Source: Botryococcus braunii
Lineage: Eukaryota > Chlorophyta > Trebouxiophyceae
Direction of reading: 5' to 3'
NCBI GenBank assembly: GCA_002005505.1
Contig: KV908776.1
Coordinates: 1 to 22,500, forward strand
DNA length: 22,500 bases
The notes under the pieces are model-generated. The model was not told where the DNA came from, did not search any database, and worked only from the letters and a program-made list of their open reading frames with translations. The position numbers and the translations under genes are program-made. Positions 1-9,126 of this stretch are shown here, one piece after another. The number at the start of each line of letters is the position of its first letter. The stretch's first letter is position 1.

Positions 1-143
1 TATCTTTGGAGACTCGGACGACTGCGTGAGGAGGCTGCGAACTTGTAACGGATTGGAACTTCGATTTCTACCTTCGTGTCACCCTTGCCTGAAACCCTTG
101 CGTAGCTTGTTATAATCTTAGTTACACTCTCACTTCGTTAAAT
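1..143 (+). repeat. 5' LTR of retrotransposon 1 (3' part only)
   Basis: Bases from about 4 to 143 match 6488-6632. Relative to the 3' copy I count five single-base losses (in the stretches GACGACCTG, GAGGGCTG, TTCGGTG, ATAAATC and CACGTCTC) and one A-to-G change. The two copies diverge after CGTTAAAT, which fixes the LTR end to within a base or two. The end lacks the usual terminal CA, so the exact boundary is uncertain. Confidence 0.85.
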
Positions 144-155
144 TGGTATCGGCGA
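144..155 (+). promoter_or_regulatory. Primer binding site of retrotransposon 1
   Basis: TGGTATCGGCGA lies immediately after the LTR end and would pair with a tRNA ending TCGCCGATACCA. TGGTATC at this position is typical of elements primed by initiator-Met tRNA. The same 12 bases form the primer site of retrotransposon 2. The tRNA identity is inferred; the host tRNA is not in the window. Confidence 0.7.
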
Positions 156-221
156 GGCGGTTAGAGCCTCGAACCGAAGGGAGACGTAGGGAAGGTTGTA
201 ATTGCATTGTTCCATTGCAAC

Positions 222-1428
222 ATGATGGCGGTTAAACGGAAAGGAAACAAGTACTCCGGTCTCCCCCTTAAAGAGAAAGAAATTTTGGAAGGTTTGGAAA
301 AGGAAGGTATTGAAGTCGATGATCTTTTGGAAGAGTCCGAAACGGAATTGCATCTGGCCCCATCGCCCAAACCGACCACACCCAAAACGAAACCCAAACC
401 CACTCCTTTGAAGACACCCTTGAAGAAAAATAAGACTAAATCCCTAATTCTACGGTTATTGAAGCGGATTGAGGCCTTGGAGGGAGAACGAGCATCCAAG
501 CGGACGTCATCCACCACTAACGTCGTGCGTGTGCCTACACCAGCCATGTTTACAGGAAAAAGAGGAAGCTTCCAATTCTTTGCTAGTAAGGTGGAATCAT
601 ATGTGAACATTTCAAATGTGTCAAGGGACAAGTGGGTGGCAGTCGCGCTGCAATGTATGGAGGAGCGACCTACAAAGGTGTGGGGACATACCTCAAAAGG
701 AAGGAAAGGGAAGGAGGTCAAACAGAGCCAACATGGGAAGACTTTAAAAATTTTATGGGAAATCGATACGACTCTACAGATTTGGTTATGGCTGCCCGGC
801 AAAAATTAGACCATGTTTATCAAGGGCAAGAAAGCGTTGAAAGATACATAGAAAGGTTTATTTCCTTGTTGAGTGATGTAGAAACCGAATATGACATCTG
901 CAAAAATGATAAAATATATATGTTCCTCAAAGGCCTGAATGCTCCTATTAGAGTTGCTTGCACAGTTAACCCTCAAACTGGTGTCAGGTTCACAAGCCTC
1001 GACTCATTGTGCACTTATGTGGTGCAATATGAAAGCAACTTAAAATCAGGGGGATGCTGAGGGGACAGGAAGGAAGGAAGGTTCTCAACGTTGTGAAGAG
1101 GACTCCAACAAGCACGCCGGCATACTTTCCGGGATTCACCCAGGGGCCTGTGCTTGGAGCCGTCGGACACAACGTTGGTGGGAAGTTAGATTCTCGGACA
1201 AGCGTCCCCTCCGAGCGCCAGTGTTATTTCTGCAAAAACTTTGGTCACGAGCAATGGCAATGTCAGGCCAAGCGGGACTACTTGCAAAGGAAGAGCAGGC
1301 GCGACAGTCAATTGCCCCCACCTCCTCCTTTCCCCTCTAATCAAGCTCGAGGTGGGCAGTGGAAGGGCCGTGGTGGCCGGGGAGCACATTGGAAGGGAAA
1401 AGGGCCGGGGCATAATCCTCAAAAGTAA
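222..1428 (+). pseudogene. gag: gag polyprotein of retrotransposon 1, broken by frameshifts
   Basis: Gag would form the particle that packages the element's RNA. The first ATG in frame is at 222. The N-terminal part is Lys/Pro/Thr-rich. A retrotransposon gag domain starts in this frame and continues one frame over after a GGGG run at 682-685, where a lost G accounts for the break (residues ...TKVWG then TYLKRKE...). A second break lies near the GGGGG run at 1049-1053. The third segment carries a CCHC zinc knuckle (CYFCKNFGHEQWQC, C-x2-C-x4-H-x4-C) followed by a Gly/Arg-rich tail, and ends at TAA 1426-1428. All shifts have the sense of a one-base loss. They may be consensus errors or real decay. 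Confidence 0.85.
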
Positions 1429-1439
1429 ATTCTGAAGCC

Positions 1440-4400
1440 ATGGATGCCACTTGCTTGCATGTTTTGCACTCTCTTGTGGCCTCCAATTTGGGAAAGGAAG
1501 GGGTGAACCTTGTGGTGCCAAATGTTAGGAAGGCTGAATCTGAGATTTCCAAGTTTTTATGGGAACAAAGGTGCAACCCGTCCCTCACTTGTTGTTTCAT
1601 TGTGGGAAGGAAAACTTGGAAAAGTAAGAGTCTCTATGCTCACCGTATGCAAGGAAGGATTGTAGAAGTGTGTTCAGGAAGGAAGGGACAGGCGGTGGAC
1701 ATGAATGGTCAAACTAGTGTATACCCATTCTCTTTTGTATGTTGTGTGGTTCCCCCAAGACCCACACTCACCATGGGAAGTGTTACTACTGACTCTCCGC
1801 TAGCTATGACCTTTCCGGCGAATGTTAAGGGGAAAATCCTTTCAGTGTTGTTTGATAGTGGGGCATCTCATTCGTTTATTAAAAGTGATACTTTGCAAGG
1901 GCTAGGGGTGCGATACAAACCCGCATGCATATCCGTGACTCTTGCTGATGGAAGTGTGTCCGATACGAAAGGAACGGTAGATGTGTCGTTTACACTCAAG
2001 CCTGGTATAACTTCCCGTCACAACTTCATTGTAAGCCCTGCCATGATTGATGGGGTAGACATGATTTTGGGGCAGGACTGGATGGAAGAAAGAGGAGTCT
2101 CAATTGATTTTTGTGTAAAGGCTGCTCAATTTAGACATAATGGGAAGTGGGTCACCCTAAAACACGCAAATTCATCGTTGCCAGTGGGGCCAAAACTTGT
2201 TTGGGGTTTACAAGCACAAGAGAGGAAGGAAGGAAGGAAGGATAGGAATGGAAAAGGATGGAAGGGTCAAGATGTTTGGAAGGTTTGTTTGTATACTGTG
2301 CTTGTGAATGAGCAGGCTGAACTGGTGGACATCACCGGGGAGGACGCCTCAAGTGAGGCCGACTTGGCGGACACCGACAAATCTATGGACGACACCCCCG
2401 TCGTCACAAAACCCCCCAGTAGTACCGGTATGACTTTCACTCATCAAATAAATGACATGTTGGAAGGCAAGCCACAGGCCCTGAAAGACTTGTTACTTGC
2501 AAATGAGGACTTATTTCCAAAACAACTCCCGGGGTTACCCCCGGAGCGGGAAGTGTTTCACACAATAAATTTGGAAGAAGGACATCGGCCCCCCAATATG
2601 CCCGCGTACCGTCTTGCTCCAAGTGAGCTTGCGGAATGCGAAAAAACGGTTGATGAGTTGTTAAAATTGGGATTGATCAGGCCAAGTTGCTCACCATTTG
2701 CATCACCTGTTTTGTTTGTTAGAAAGAAGGATGGAAGTTTGCGTATGGTAATAGACTACCGTCCCCTGAATAGAATTACCATCTCGGATAGGTACCCTCT
2801 CCCCAGAATTGACGATCTGTTGGATAGGCTTAAGGGAGCCAAGGTGTTTTCGAGCTTGGACTTGTTGTCTGGGTACCATCAAGTGCGACTTCGCAAGGAG
2901 GATGTGCCTAAAACTGCCTTCAGGACCCCTTTTGGCTTGTACGAATTTCTTGTACTTCCCTTTGGTTTGACCAACGCGCCCGCGACATTTCAACGGCTTA
3001 TGAATGAGGTTTTTCACGACTTTATAAGGGAAGGCTTTGTGGTTGTATACTTGGATGATGTGCTCATTTATAGCAAAACGGAAGAGGAACACCTTCTGCA
3101 GTTGGACAGAGTTTTCACCCGTCTACGCGAACACCAACTCCTGGCAAAACTTGTCAAATGCTCTTTCTTTGAGAAACAATTGAAATACTTGGGACACATC
3201 ATTGGGGAAAATGGGTTGGAAGTGGATATGGATAAAGTCAAGGTGGTGCAGGAGTGGCCTACGCCCACAAACGTAACGGAAGTTAGGAGGTTTCTTGGGT
3301 TGTCTAATTACTTTCGAAAGTTTATTCAGAACTACAGTATCCTGGCAACCCCATTGACAGCTCTCTCTGGGGCAAAAGCACCTTGGAAGTGGGGACAGGA
3401 ACAACAGGAAGCATTTGACAACATAAAGGAAGCTTTGGTAAGTGCCCCTATCTTAACACTCCCGGACGCACGTCGGCCATTTAAGGTAGTGTGCGATGCA
3501 TGCGATTACGGCGTGGGAGCTGTGCTATTTCAAGATGGGAAGGTTTGTGCGTATTTCAGTAAAAAGTTGGGAGCAAGCGAGAGGAACTACAGTGCCACGG
3601 AACGGGAGTTATTGGCTGTAGTGTATGCTCTCACGGAATGGAGATGTTATTTGTTAGGTAAGCCAGTAACGGTGGTGACGGATCACAAGTGCAACACCTT
3701 TTTGGGTCAACAGGTGGGGCTTAGTCCTCGGAGGGCTCGGTGGGCCGAGCGCCTGCAGGAGTTTGAGATTGAATGGGTATGGGAACCGGGCAAGACCAAC
3801 ATTGCGGATCCGCTCTCCAGGTGTCACTTCACTCAACACCCTGGACCTGGGGGGAGGGACAATGGGGCTGCTGTGGCCGGGGCTGCCCTCCGGCGCAAGC
3901 GTCGGCGCACCAGTCCGGACTCCCTCACCCCCTCCAGCCGGGATGTCGAGGGTACCCTCACAGCTCGGGTCCGCAAGGTCCCCAAGGTCACGCTCCCGGG
4001 GCCCGCTCACGAGACCCCAAGCTCCCTCGGCACGATGGAGCAAATCGGGTTGGCCAGCCCGAGTGAGCTTACCCGCGAGACCGATGGGTACGAATCCCTT
4101 CTTGGCAAACTTGAGAAGGCTTACACATACGATCCGTGGTTGGCAGCGCGTGCGAATAGAAGGAAGGTTAGTCAAAAGGGAGGCTTTTGGGAGAGGAATG
4201 GACGGAAATATGTTCCTGCATTGTTTGAGGAAAGGAAAGATGGGGAACTTGTCGTGGAGAACCTACGACGTGAAATTTTGGAAGCTTTACATGATCCACC
4301 TCATGTTGGTCACCCTGGAGTAACTCGCATGTACGAGCTTATCACAAGGGAATGGTATTGGCCGGGAATGTATGAGGATGTCAAAGCCTATGTTGCTCAT

Positions 4401-5627
4401 TGTGACTCTTGTCAACGAGTCAAGGCTCGGAATACTTTGCCTGCTGGTCTTCTTCACCCCTTACAAATACCAGCAAGGAAGTGGCAAAGTGTGTCTATGG
4501 ACTTTATTACTAACCTCCCAAAGACCCCAAGTGGACATGATGCGATTTGGGTTGTTGTGGATAGGCTTAGCAAGTGTGCTCATTTTGCTGCTACAACCAT
4601 GAATGCTGATGCTTATACTGTAGCACAATTGCTAAGGACACGGGTGTGGATGTATCATGGGTATCCGGAGGAAATTGTTTCTGATCGGGATCCCCGCTTT
4701 GTGAGTAAGTTTATGAAGGCATTACATGAACTTACGGGATGTCGACCTGCCCTTTCAACTGCCTTCCATCCTCAAACGGATGGTCAAACCGAAAGGACAA
4801 ACCGCATCTTGGGAGATTATCTGAAACACTATGTGGCGGATCATGGGAAGGACTGGGATAGTTACTTGCCTGAAGCAGAATTCGCATATAACAACGCATG
4901 GCAAACCTCAATAAACACCACACCCTTTCGGCTCACGTATGGCCAAGATCCAAACGTGCCGTTTGCGAATGGCCACTTGGGCAAAACTGGAATTGGGAAT
5001 GCGGATGACTTTGTGCGGAAGATGGGCTCAGACATCCGACGGGCACAAAAGTTTTTGGCTGCAGCCCAAGACCGTCAGGCCGCCTATGCGAATAGGCGCC
5101 GTAGCAATGTCACCTTCGCCACCGGTGACTTCGTGCTGGTGGACCGGGACTTCTTTGCAGTGCACCGCAAACTTCCACACAAGTTTGCGCCTCGCCGCGT
5201 GGGGCCCTTCAAGGTCCTTGACTCTCCCGGTCCCAATGCTTACCGTCTGGACTTCCCCGACGGCTACGACCACTACCACCCCGTAGTCAATGTGAATTTC
5301 CTCACCCTCTACCGCACTGCAGAGGGCGCCCGCGTGCGCACGCCGCCGCCGCCCCCGCACCTCGTCAACAATCACATTGAGTATGAGGTTGAGACCATTC
5401 TGGATCACAAGCCGCGCACCGATGACCGCGGCCGTGCTCTGTACGACCCGGACGGGTCCCCTCATCTGCAGTATCTCGTCCGCTGGAAGGGCCACGATCC
5501 CAGCGAGGACAGTTGGGAGCCACTCAACCATTTCACGCGTTGCCACAAGAAAGTGGAAGAATACAGAGAGAGTCACGGGCTCCCGCCATTGCCTCCCAAG
5601 GGCACGACTCCTAGGGTCCACCCTTAG
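1440..5627 (+). CDS. pol: Pol polyprotein: protease, RT, RNase H, integrase, chromodomain (retrotransposon 1)
   Basis: This polyprotein copies the element's RNA into DNA and integrates it. Visible in order: aspartic protease with DSGAS (residues 139-143); reverse transcriptase with YLDD (537-540); RNase H with VCDACDYG (Asp686), TERELLA and VTDH; an integrase HHCC zinc region from about residue 951 ending CDSC; the integrase catalytic triad Asp1021, Asp1082, Glu1118 (D,D-35-E); and a chromodomain at about 1314-1366 (EYEVETI... LVRWKGHDPSEDSWEPL). Length is normal and no key residue is missing. The frame is open from 1416, overlapping the gag stop by 13 nt in the -1 frame, so translation by -1 frameshift near CAAAAGTAA is as possible as starting at ATG 1440. 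A GC-rich linker separates RNase H and integrase (about 3830-4070). Confidence 0.96.
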   Translation: MDATCLHVLHSLVASNLGKEGVNLVVPNVRKAESEISKFLWEQRCNPSLTCCFIVGRKTWKSKSLYAHRMQGRIVEVCSGRKGQAVDMNGQTSVYPFSFVCCVVPPRPTLTMGSVTTDSPLAMTFPANVKGKILSVLFDSGASHSFIKSDTLQGLGVRYKPACISVTLADGSVSDTKGTVDVSFTLKPGITSRHNFIVSPAMIDGVDMILGQDWMEERGVSIDFCVKAAQFRHNGKWVTLKHANSSLPVGPKLVWGLQAQERKEGRKDRNGKGWKGQDVWKVCLYTVLVNEQAELVDITGEDASSEADLADTDKSMDDTPVVTKPPSSTGMTFTHQINDMLEGKPQALKDLLLANEDLFPKQLPGLPPEREVFHTINLEEGHRPPNMPAYRLAPSELAECEKTVDELLKLGLIRPSCSPFASPVLFVRKKDGSLRMVIDYRPLNRITISDRYPLPRIDDLLDRLKGAKVFSSLDLLSGYHQVRLRKEDVPKTAFRTPFGLYEFLVLPFGLTNAPATFQRLMNEVFHDFIREGFVVVYLDDVLIYSKTEEEHLLQLDRVFTRLREHQLLAKLVKCSFFEKQLKYLGHIIGENGLEVDMDKVKVVQEWPTPTNVTEVRRFLGLSNYFRKFIQNYSILATPLTALSGAKAPWKWGQEQQEAFDNIKEALVSAPILTLPDARRPFKVVCDACDYGVGAVLFQDGKVCAYFSKKLGASERNYSATERELLAVVYALTEWRCYLLGKPVTVVTDHKCNTFLGQQVGLSPRRARWAERLQEFEIEWVWEPGKTNIADPLSRCHFTQHPGPGGRDNGAAVAGAALRRKRRRTSPDSLTPSSRDVEGTLTARVRKVPKVTLPGPAHETPSSLGTMEQIGLASPSELTRETDGYESLLGKLEKAYTYDPWLAARANRRKVSQKGGFWERNGRKYVPALFEERKDGELVVENLRREILEALHDPPHVGHPGVTRMYELITREWYWPGMYEDVKAYVAHCDSCQRVKARNTLPAGLLHPLQIPARKWQSVSMDFITNLPKTPSGHDAIWVVVDRLSKCAHFAATTMNADAYTVAQLLRTRVWMYHGYPEEIVSDRDPRFVSKFMKALHELTGCRPALSTAFHPQTDGQTERTNRILGDYLKHYVADHGKDWDSYLPEAEFAYNNAWQTSINTTPFRLTYGQDPNVPFANGHLGKTGIGNADDFVRKMGSDIRRAQKFLAAAQDRQAAYANRRRSNVTFATGDFVLVDRDFFAVHRKLPHKFAPRRVGPFKVLDSPGPNAYRLDFPDGYDHYHPVVNVNFLTLYRTAEGARVRTPPPPPHLVNNHIEYEVETILDHKPRTDDRGRALYDPDGSPHLQYLVRWKGHDPSEDSWEPLNHFTRCHKKVEEYRESHGLPPLPPKGTTPRVHP

Positions 5628-6181
5628 GGTCCCGTCGACCGGTTGGCCCTCCTTGGAGGGGTCTCTCTGTATGGCCATATGGACTTTGGATAGGCTAGGG
5701 TAAGGCTGCCTTACCCGGTAGGGTTGACCATGGGTCCCTTACCTGGATAGATTTTTGTGCACATTAGGTGTATGGCCTTTTCACTTCACTACCACACCTG
5801 ATCAATATGGTGCAATACTGGCCTAATAATGGACTATATGTGGAAATTGAACTCCCCTTGGACTCTGGACTTTTGGACATCTGGACTTTTAGCTCTGCCC
5901 TTGTGTCTCATTTTGGCTGTTCATCATGTGGACTTTCGTTTTTCTTTCAGTGTTTTGTCTTTTGTTCTGTTAGTCATGCCTGATCCTTGTTCTTATTGCA
6001 TTCTGGTGGGGACCCCGATACGCAGCATTCGGCTGGGGTCTGGCAACACGGGAGGCGGGATGCCCGTAGGTCTAAGTCTGAGTCTCCGCATGTTGGAAGG
6101 TCTTGTTCCTTTGTTTGTCTTGTCTGTTTGTTGTTGCGCTCTGCCTTCTGCGCGGGGACGCACAGGAATAGGGGGGGAGTA
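5628..6181 (+). other. 3' untranslated region of retrotransposon 1
   Basis: There is no convincing gene in this 554-bp stretch between the pol stop and the 3' LTR. It contains a near-perfect inverted repeat, GGGTAAGGCTGCCTTACCC (5698-5716, 9-bp arms around one base), and a second small hairpin, CCCTCC-TT-GGAGGG, at about 5647-5660. Short ORFs here show no recognisable motif. A long spacer of this kind is common downstream of pol in Ty3/gypsy elements. Confidence 0.6.
6164..6179 (+). promoter_or_regulatory. Polypurine tract of retrotransposon 1
   Basis: AGGAATAGGGGGGGAG lies 2 nt before the start of the 3' LTR (TGTAGTGAGG at 6182). A purine run just upstream of the 3' LTR serves as the plus-strand primer in LTR retrotransposons. 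Confidence 0.8.
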
Positions 6182-6632
6182 TGTAGTGAGGTGCCGCGTC
6201 AGCGCGACGCGTCTCACGTAGGATGTGCGCGTAGTTCATGTTTCTTCGTGCCCTTTGGGATACGAGTAGATCTCGTTGTCCTTATGTGTAGGAAAATGAC
6301 TGTAATATCCTAGTGGGTCTCCTCTTGTCATCCATATCGTTATGCTCGCGAGAGCATGTCGTAGAGGGACGACGTAGCCGGATCCGCGCATAGGTGGACT
6401 AGGAACTCGGGTGGTTATCATTGTCTTTGGGTTTTCTGCAACAAGCGAGGCATCTAGAAAGTCCTATATTGTTCATTATATATTGTTCTTTGGAGACTCG
6501 GACGACCTGCGTGAGGAGGGCTGCGAACTTGTAACGGATTGGAACTTCGATTTCTACCTTCGGTGTCACCCTTGCCTGAAACCCTTGCATAGCTTGTTAT
6601 AAATCTTAGTTACACGTCTCACTTCGTTAAAT
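6182..6632 (+). repeat. 3' LTR of retrotransposon 1
   Basis: The LTR starts with TGTAGTGAGG after the polypurine tract and ends near CGTTAAAT, where it stops matching the 5' copy. Length is about 451 bp. It contains a direct repeat TATATTGTTC at 6465-6474 and 6479-6488 in an AT-rich patch, which could include a promoter element. The end does not show the usual CA, so the right border may be off by a base or two. Confidence 0.85.
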
Positions 6633-9126
6633 ACTGTCGAATGCATATCTCACAGCGTACAACGGAATACTGAATGTTTCAAATACTATCAATATAGGCA
6701 ATTCCCTGGCGAACAATTACATTGTCTTGGCGAATGGTCAGCTCTCCATAGGAAACCTCTCGAGCAACTTGTTCGGTTATAGTACAGTATCAACATCTGG
6801 AATTATTAGTAATTCTTTAAGTATTTCAAACAACAGCTTTGTTATTAATTCTGCGGGATTATTCCAAAGAACAGGGAACACCTTCTCTATTTATCCAAAT
6901 TTAACCCCGTACCTCCTGTCCAACGGCAGCGCCTCTCAACTTACAGGGCTCACAAACAACCAACTTCCAACCTCTATCAATATCCCTGGTGCCATAGTGT
7001 CAAACACATCTATCTCCACTACAGGGAATGTCTCAGCTTCTTTCCTGTTCGGCAACGGATCTCAACTCACCGGCCTCCCGCCGTTTTCAGGGAATATAAC
7101 AAACGACCAGCTGCCGACCAGTATCGCCATCGCGGGAAATATAACGAGCAATTCGGGACTAACTGCAAACTCAGTATATATCAAAGGCGGACGAGGAATT
7201 TTAAACATACCAAATGGGTTTTCTGACCCTGGTCATCTACTGGTTTCATCTTATGTTGAAGCAGCTGGGGATGTGTATGGAATCGGTCAGTACGGAGGCG
7301 GCGCAACAAGGTTGTTCCATAGCAATGCTTATACACCTTCTTTTTCAGCCATTTCTTCGTATCGGGGGAACGGGGCTTTTACAGACATCCTCGTGGTCAG
7401 GGGAAACACACAAAATGTGGGGATTGGTACTTCAAATCCGACCGAAAAACTTCAAGTGTCCGGCAATGTCTCTGCAACATTTTTCAAAGGCAATGGCTCA
7501 TTACTGAGTGGATTAACCAGTGCTCAGCTCCCGTCATCTGTTGGTTTTTCAAGTGTTTTACTCAACAATACTGCATCTCTCACAGGTTCTCTTGTTTCTG
7601 GCGTCTTACCGGGTTGCAATCTATCAACACCAGTAAGCACCCTTGTTTCTAACGCCTCTGTTCAAACGGGGGGGTTTTTCATTGGAGATGGCTCGTATGT
7701 AAGCAATGTCCGCCCAACGAGCATTAACGGGTCTTTAACCAACGCCCAGCTCCCCTCAACGATCACCAACCCAGTCTCAACAACCGGCAATGTCTCTGCC
7801 AGTTTCTTTCTCGGAAATATCCAAGCTGCTTCCGCTATACAAAACTCTCAATTACCATCAAACCCAACATTCGGTGGCACTGTCTCAGCAGCCGCCTTTA
7901 GTACGTCGGGCGGGATATTAACCACGAGTAATTTTATTGGCAATATTGGTCTTTGTACAGGGCTCACGAACAGCCAGCTTCCTTCTTCTATCAATGTATC
8001 AGGAACGATAAATAGTAATTCAAGCATCACGGCAACTGGAAACATCAGCACCCCCCTGTTTGTGAATGCTGGCTATTTCTTTGGCAACGGTAGTCAGCTA
8101 ACGGGATTGACAAACACACAGCTCCCCGCAAATATCACATGTAATGTTTTAACTGTCAATTCTACATTTCAAAGCATCGGCGCAACCACGCTATCCGGCT
8201 TATTGTGTGGCAACGTCAATCTATCACGAGGGGTCGGGTTTGGCTATGGAAGCATCACGAATGCTGATACGATAACGGCAAATGTCGGCGCCTTCCCGGG
8301 GTGGTGTCAAGCCAACACATACTGGATGGCATCAACGCAGGCGTGGGGAGGTGCTTCGGGGGTTGGAACGTCGTGTTATATGGTCTGTGGAAATCTGGGT
8401 GCTTCCTCTTATTTCGGGGGCACGACGACCTCTGCAATGCCAATAATATTGGCCAACTGTTCGATCTACACTTGGGGCTTCCTGTTTGGAGATGGAGGGT
8501 ATGTGAGTAATATCCGCGGAACGGCCCTTCAAACTCAAATAAACAACAACCGCCTGCCCACTAACGCAAACTTTGGAGGAACATTACAAGCAAACGGGGC
8601 GACTACTTTATCATCTACACTGGCCGTCAGCGGGCTCACGACGCTCTCAAACAATCTACAGTTTTCATCTGGGGCGTACTTGAACAATCCGGGAGTTGGT
8701 TCGAATGGGATGTCTGTCATTTGGGGTGGCTCGACGAACCAATCTTCATTCGTATGGCAAAGCGATACCAACGTGGTGGCTTACAATAAATCGGGGGTGG
8801 CCGTTTGGGCAACAGGAGCCATCAATTCCGATGGGCGATTCAAAAAGAATATCCGCAACTTGGGAAACGTGTCAAGCGTTCTGAGAAATATCAAGCCCCG
8901 CAAGTTTGTATACAATGATGACGACTTGAACACTGAACAGGTGGGCTTTTTGGTCGAAGAGGTACAACAATTCATCCCCGAAATCATTCAACCGATTACA
9001 AACCCGGAAACCGGGACAAAGAACAATCTGCTCAGATATGAGAAATTTTCACCTTATCTTATTCAAGCCTTTCAAGAGCTTGATGCTCGACTACAAGCTG
9101 TAGAAAAAGCTCTTCGTATATCATAA
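6633..9126 (+). pseudogene. Fibre-like repeat protein with C-terminal S74 chaperone domain, 5' part cut off by retrotransposon 1
   Basis: The frame is open from the LTR border to TAA 9124-9126, giving about 830 residues with no start codon; the 5' part must lie left of retrotransposon 1. Most of the protein is degenerate repeats of about 45 residues built on TGNVSASFF-GNGSQLTGLTN-QLP, typical of trimeric beta-rich viral fibres. It includes a VGIGTSNPTEKLQVSGNV segment often seen in such proteins. The C-terminus is an intramolecular chaperone/peptidase S74 domain, starting NSDGRFKKNIRNL (Ser codon at 8827) and ending in a helical LIQAFQELDARLQAVEKAL. In known fibres this domain helps trimerisation and then cleaves itself off at the Ser. 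The probable role is host attachment on the virion. It abuts the lipase gene with a 1-nt TAATG overlap. Confidence 0.88.

Larger units (their letters stand above)
1..6632 (+). mobile_element. Ty3/gypsy chromovirus LTR retrotransposon 1 (5' end outside window)
   Basis: The element has the full order of a Ty3/gypsy retrotransposon: LTR, primer binding site, gag with zinc knuckle, then protease, reverse transcriptase, RNase H, integrase and chromodomain, a polypurine tract and a second LTR. The C-terminal chromodomain places it among chromoviruses. About 300 bp of the 5' LTR should lie before base 1, judged from the ~451-bp 3' LTR. At the right end the open frame of the S74 fibre gene begins directly after the LTR, so the element interrupts that gene. 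The target duplication cannot be tested because the left flank is not in the window. pol is intact but gag is frame-broken. Confidence 0.93.

Noticed and set aside
161..802. 213-aa antisense ORF over gag of retrotransposon 1
   Set aside because: It lies opposite a recognisable gag region, with no motif and composition expected of a reverse-strand shadow.
5028..5678. 216-aa antisense ORF over the integrase/chromodomain end of pol
   Set aside because: It is opposite the intact, motif-rich pol frame in a GC-rich region that favours spurious open frames.
6900..8520. Regular repeats considered as a CRISPR-like or satellite array
   Set aside because: The repeats are protein-level, degenerate in DNA and inside one long open frame, so they are fibre repeats.
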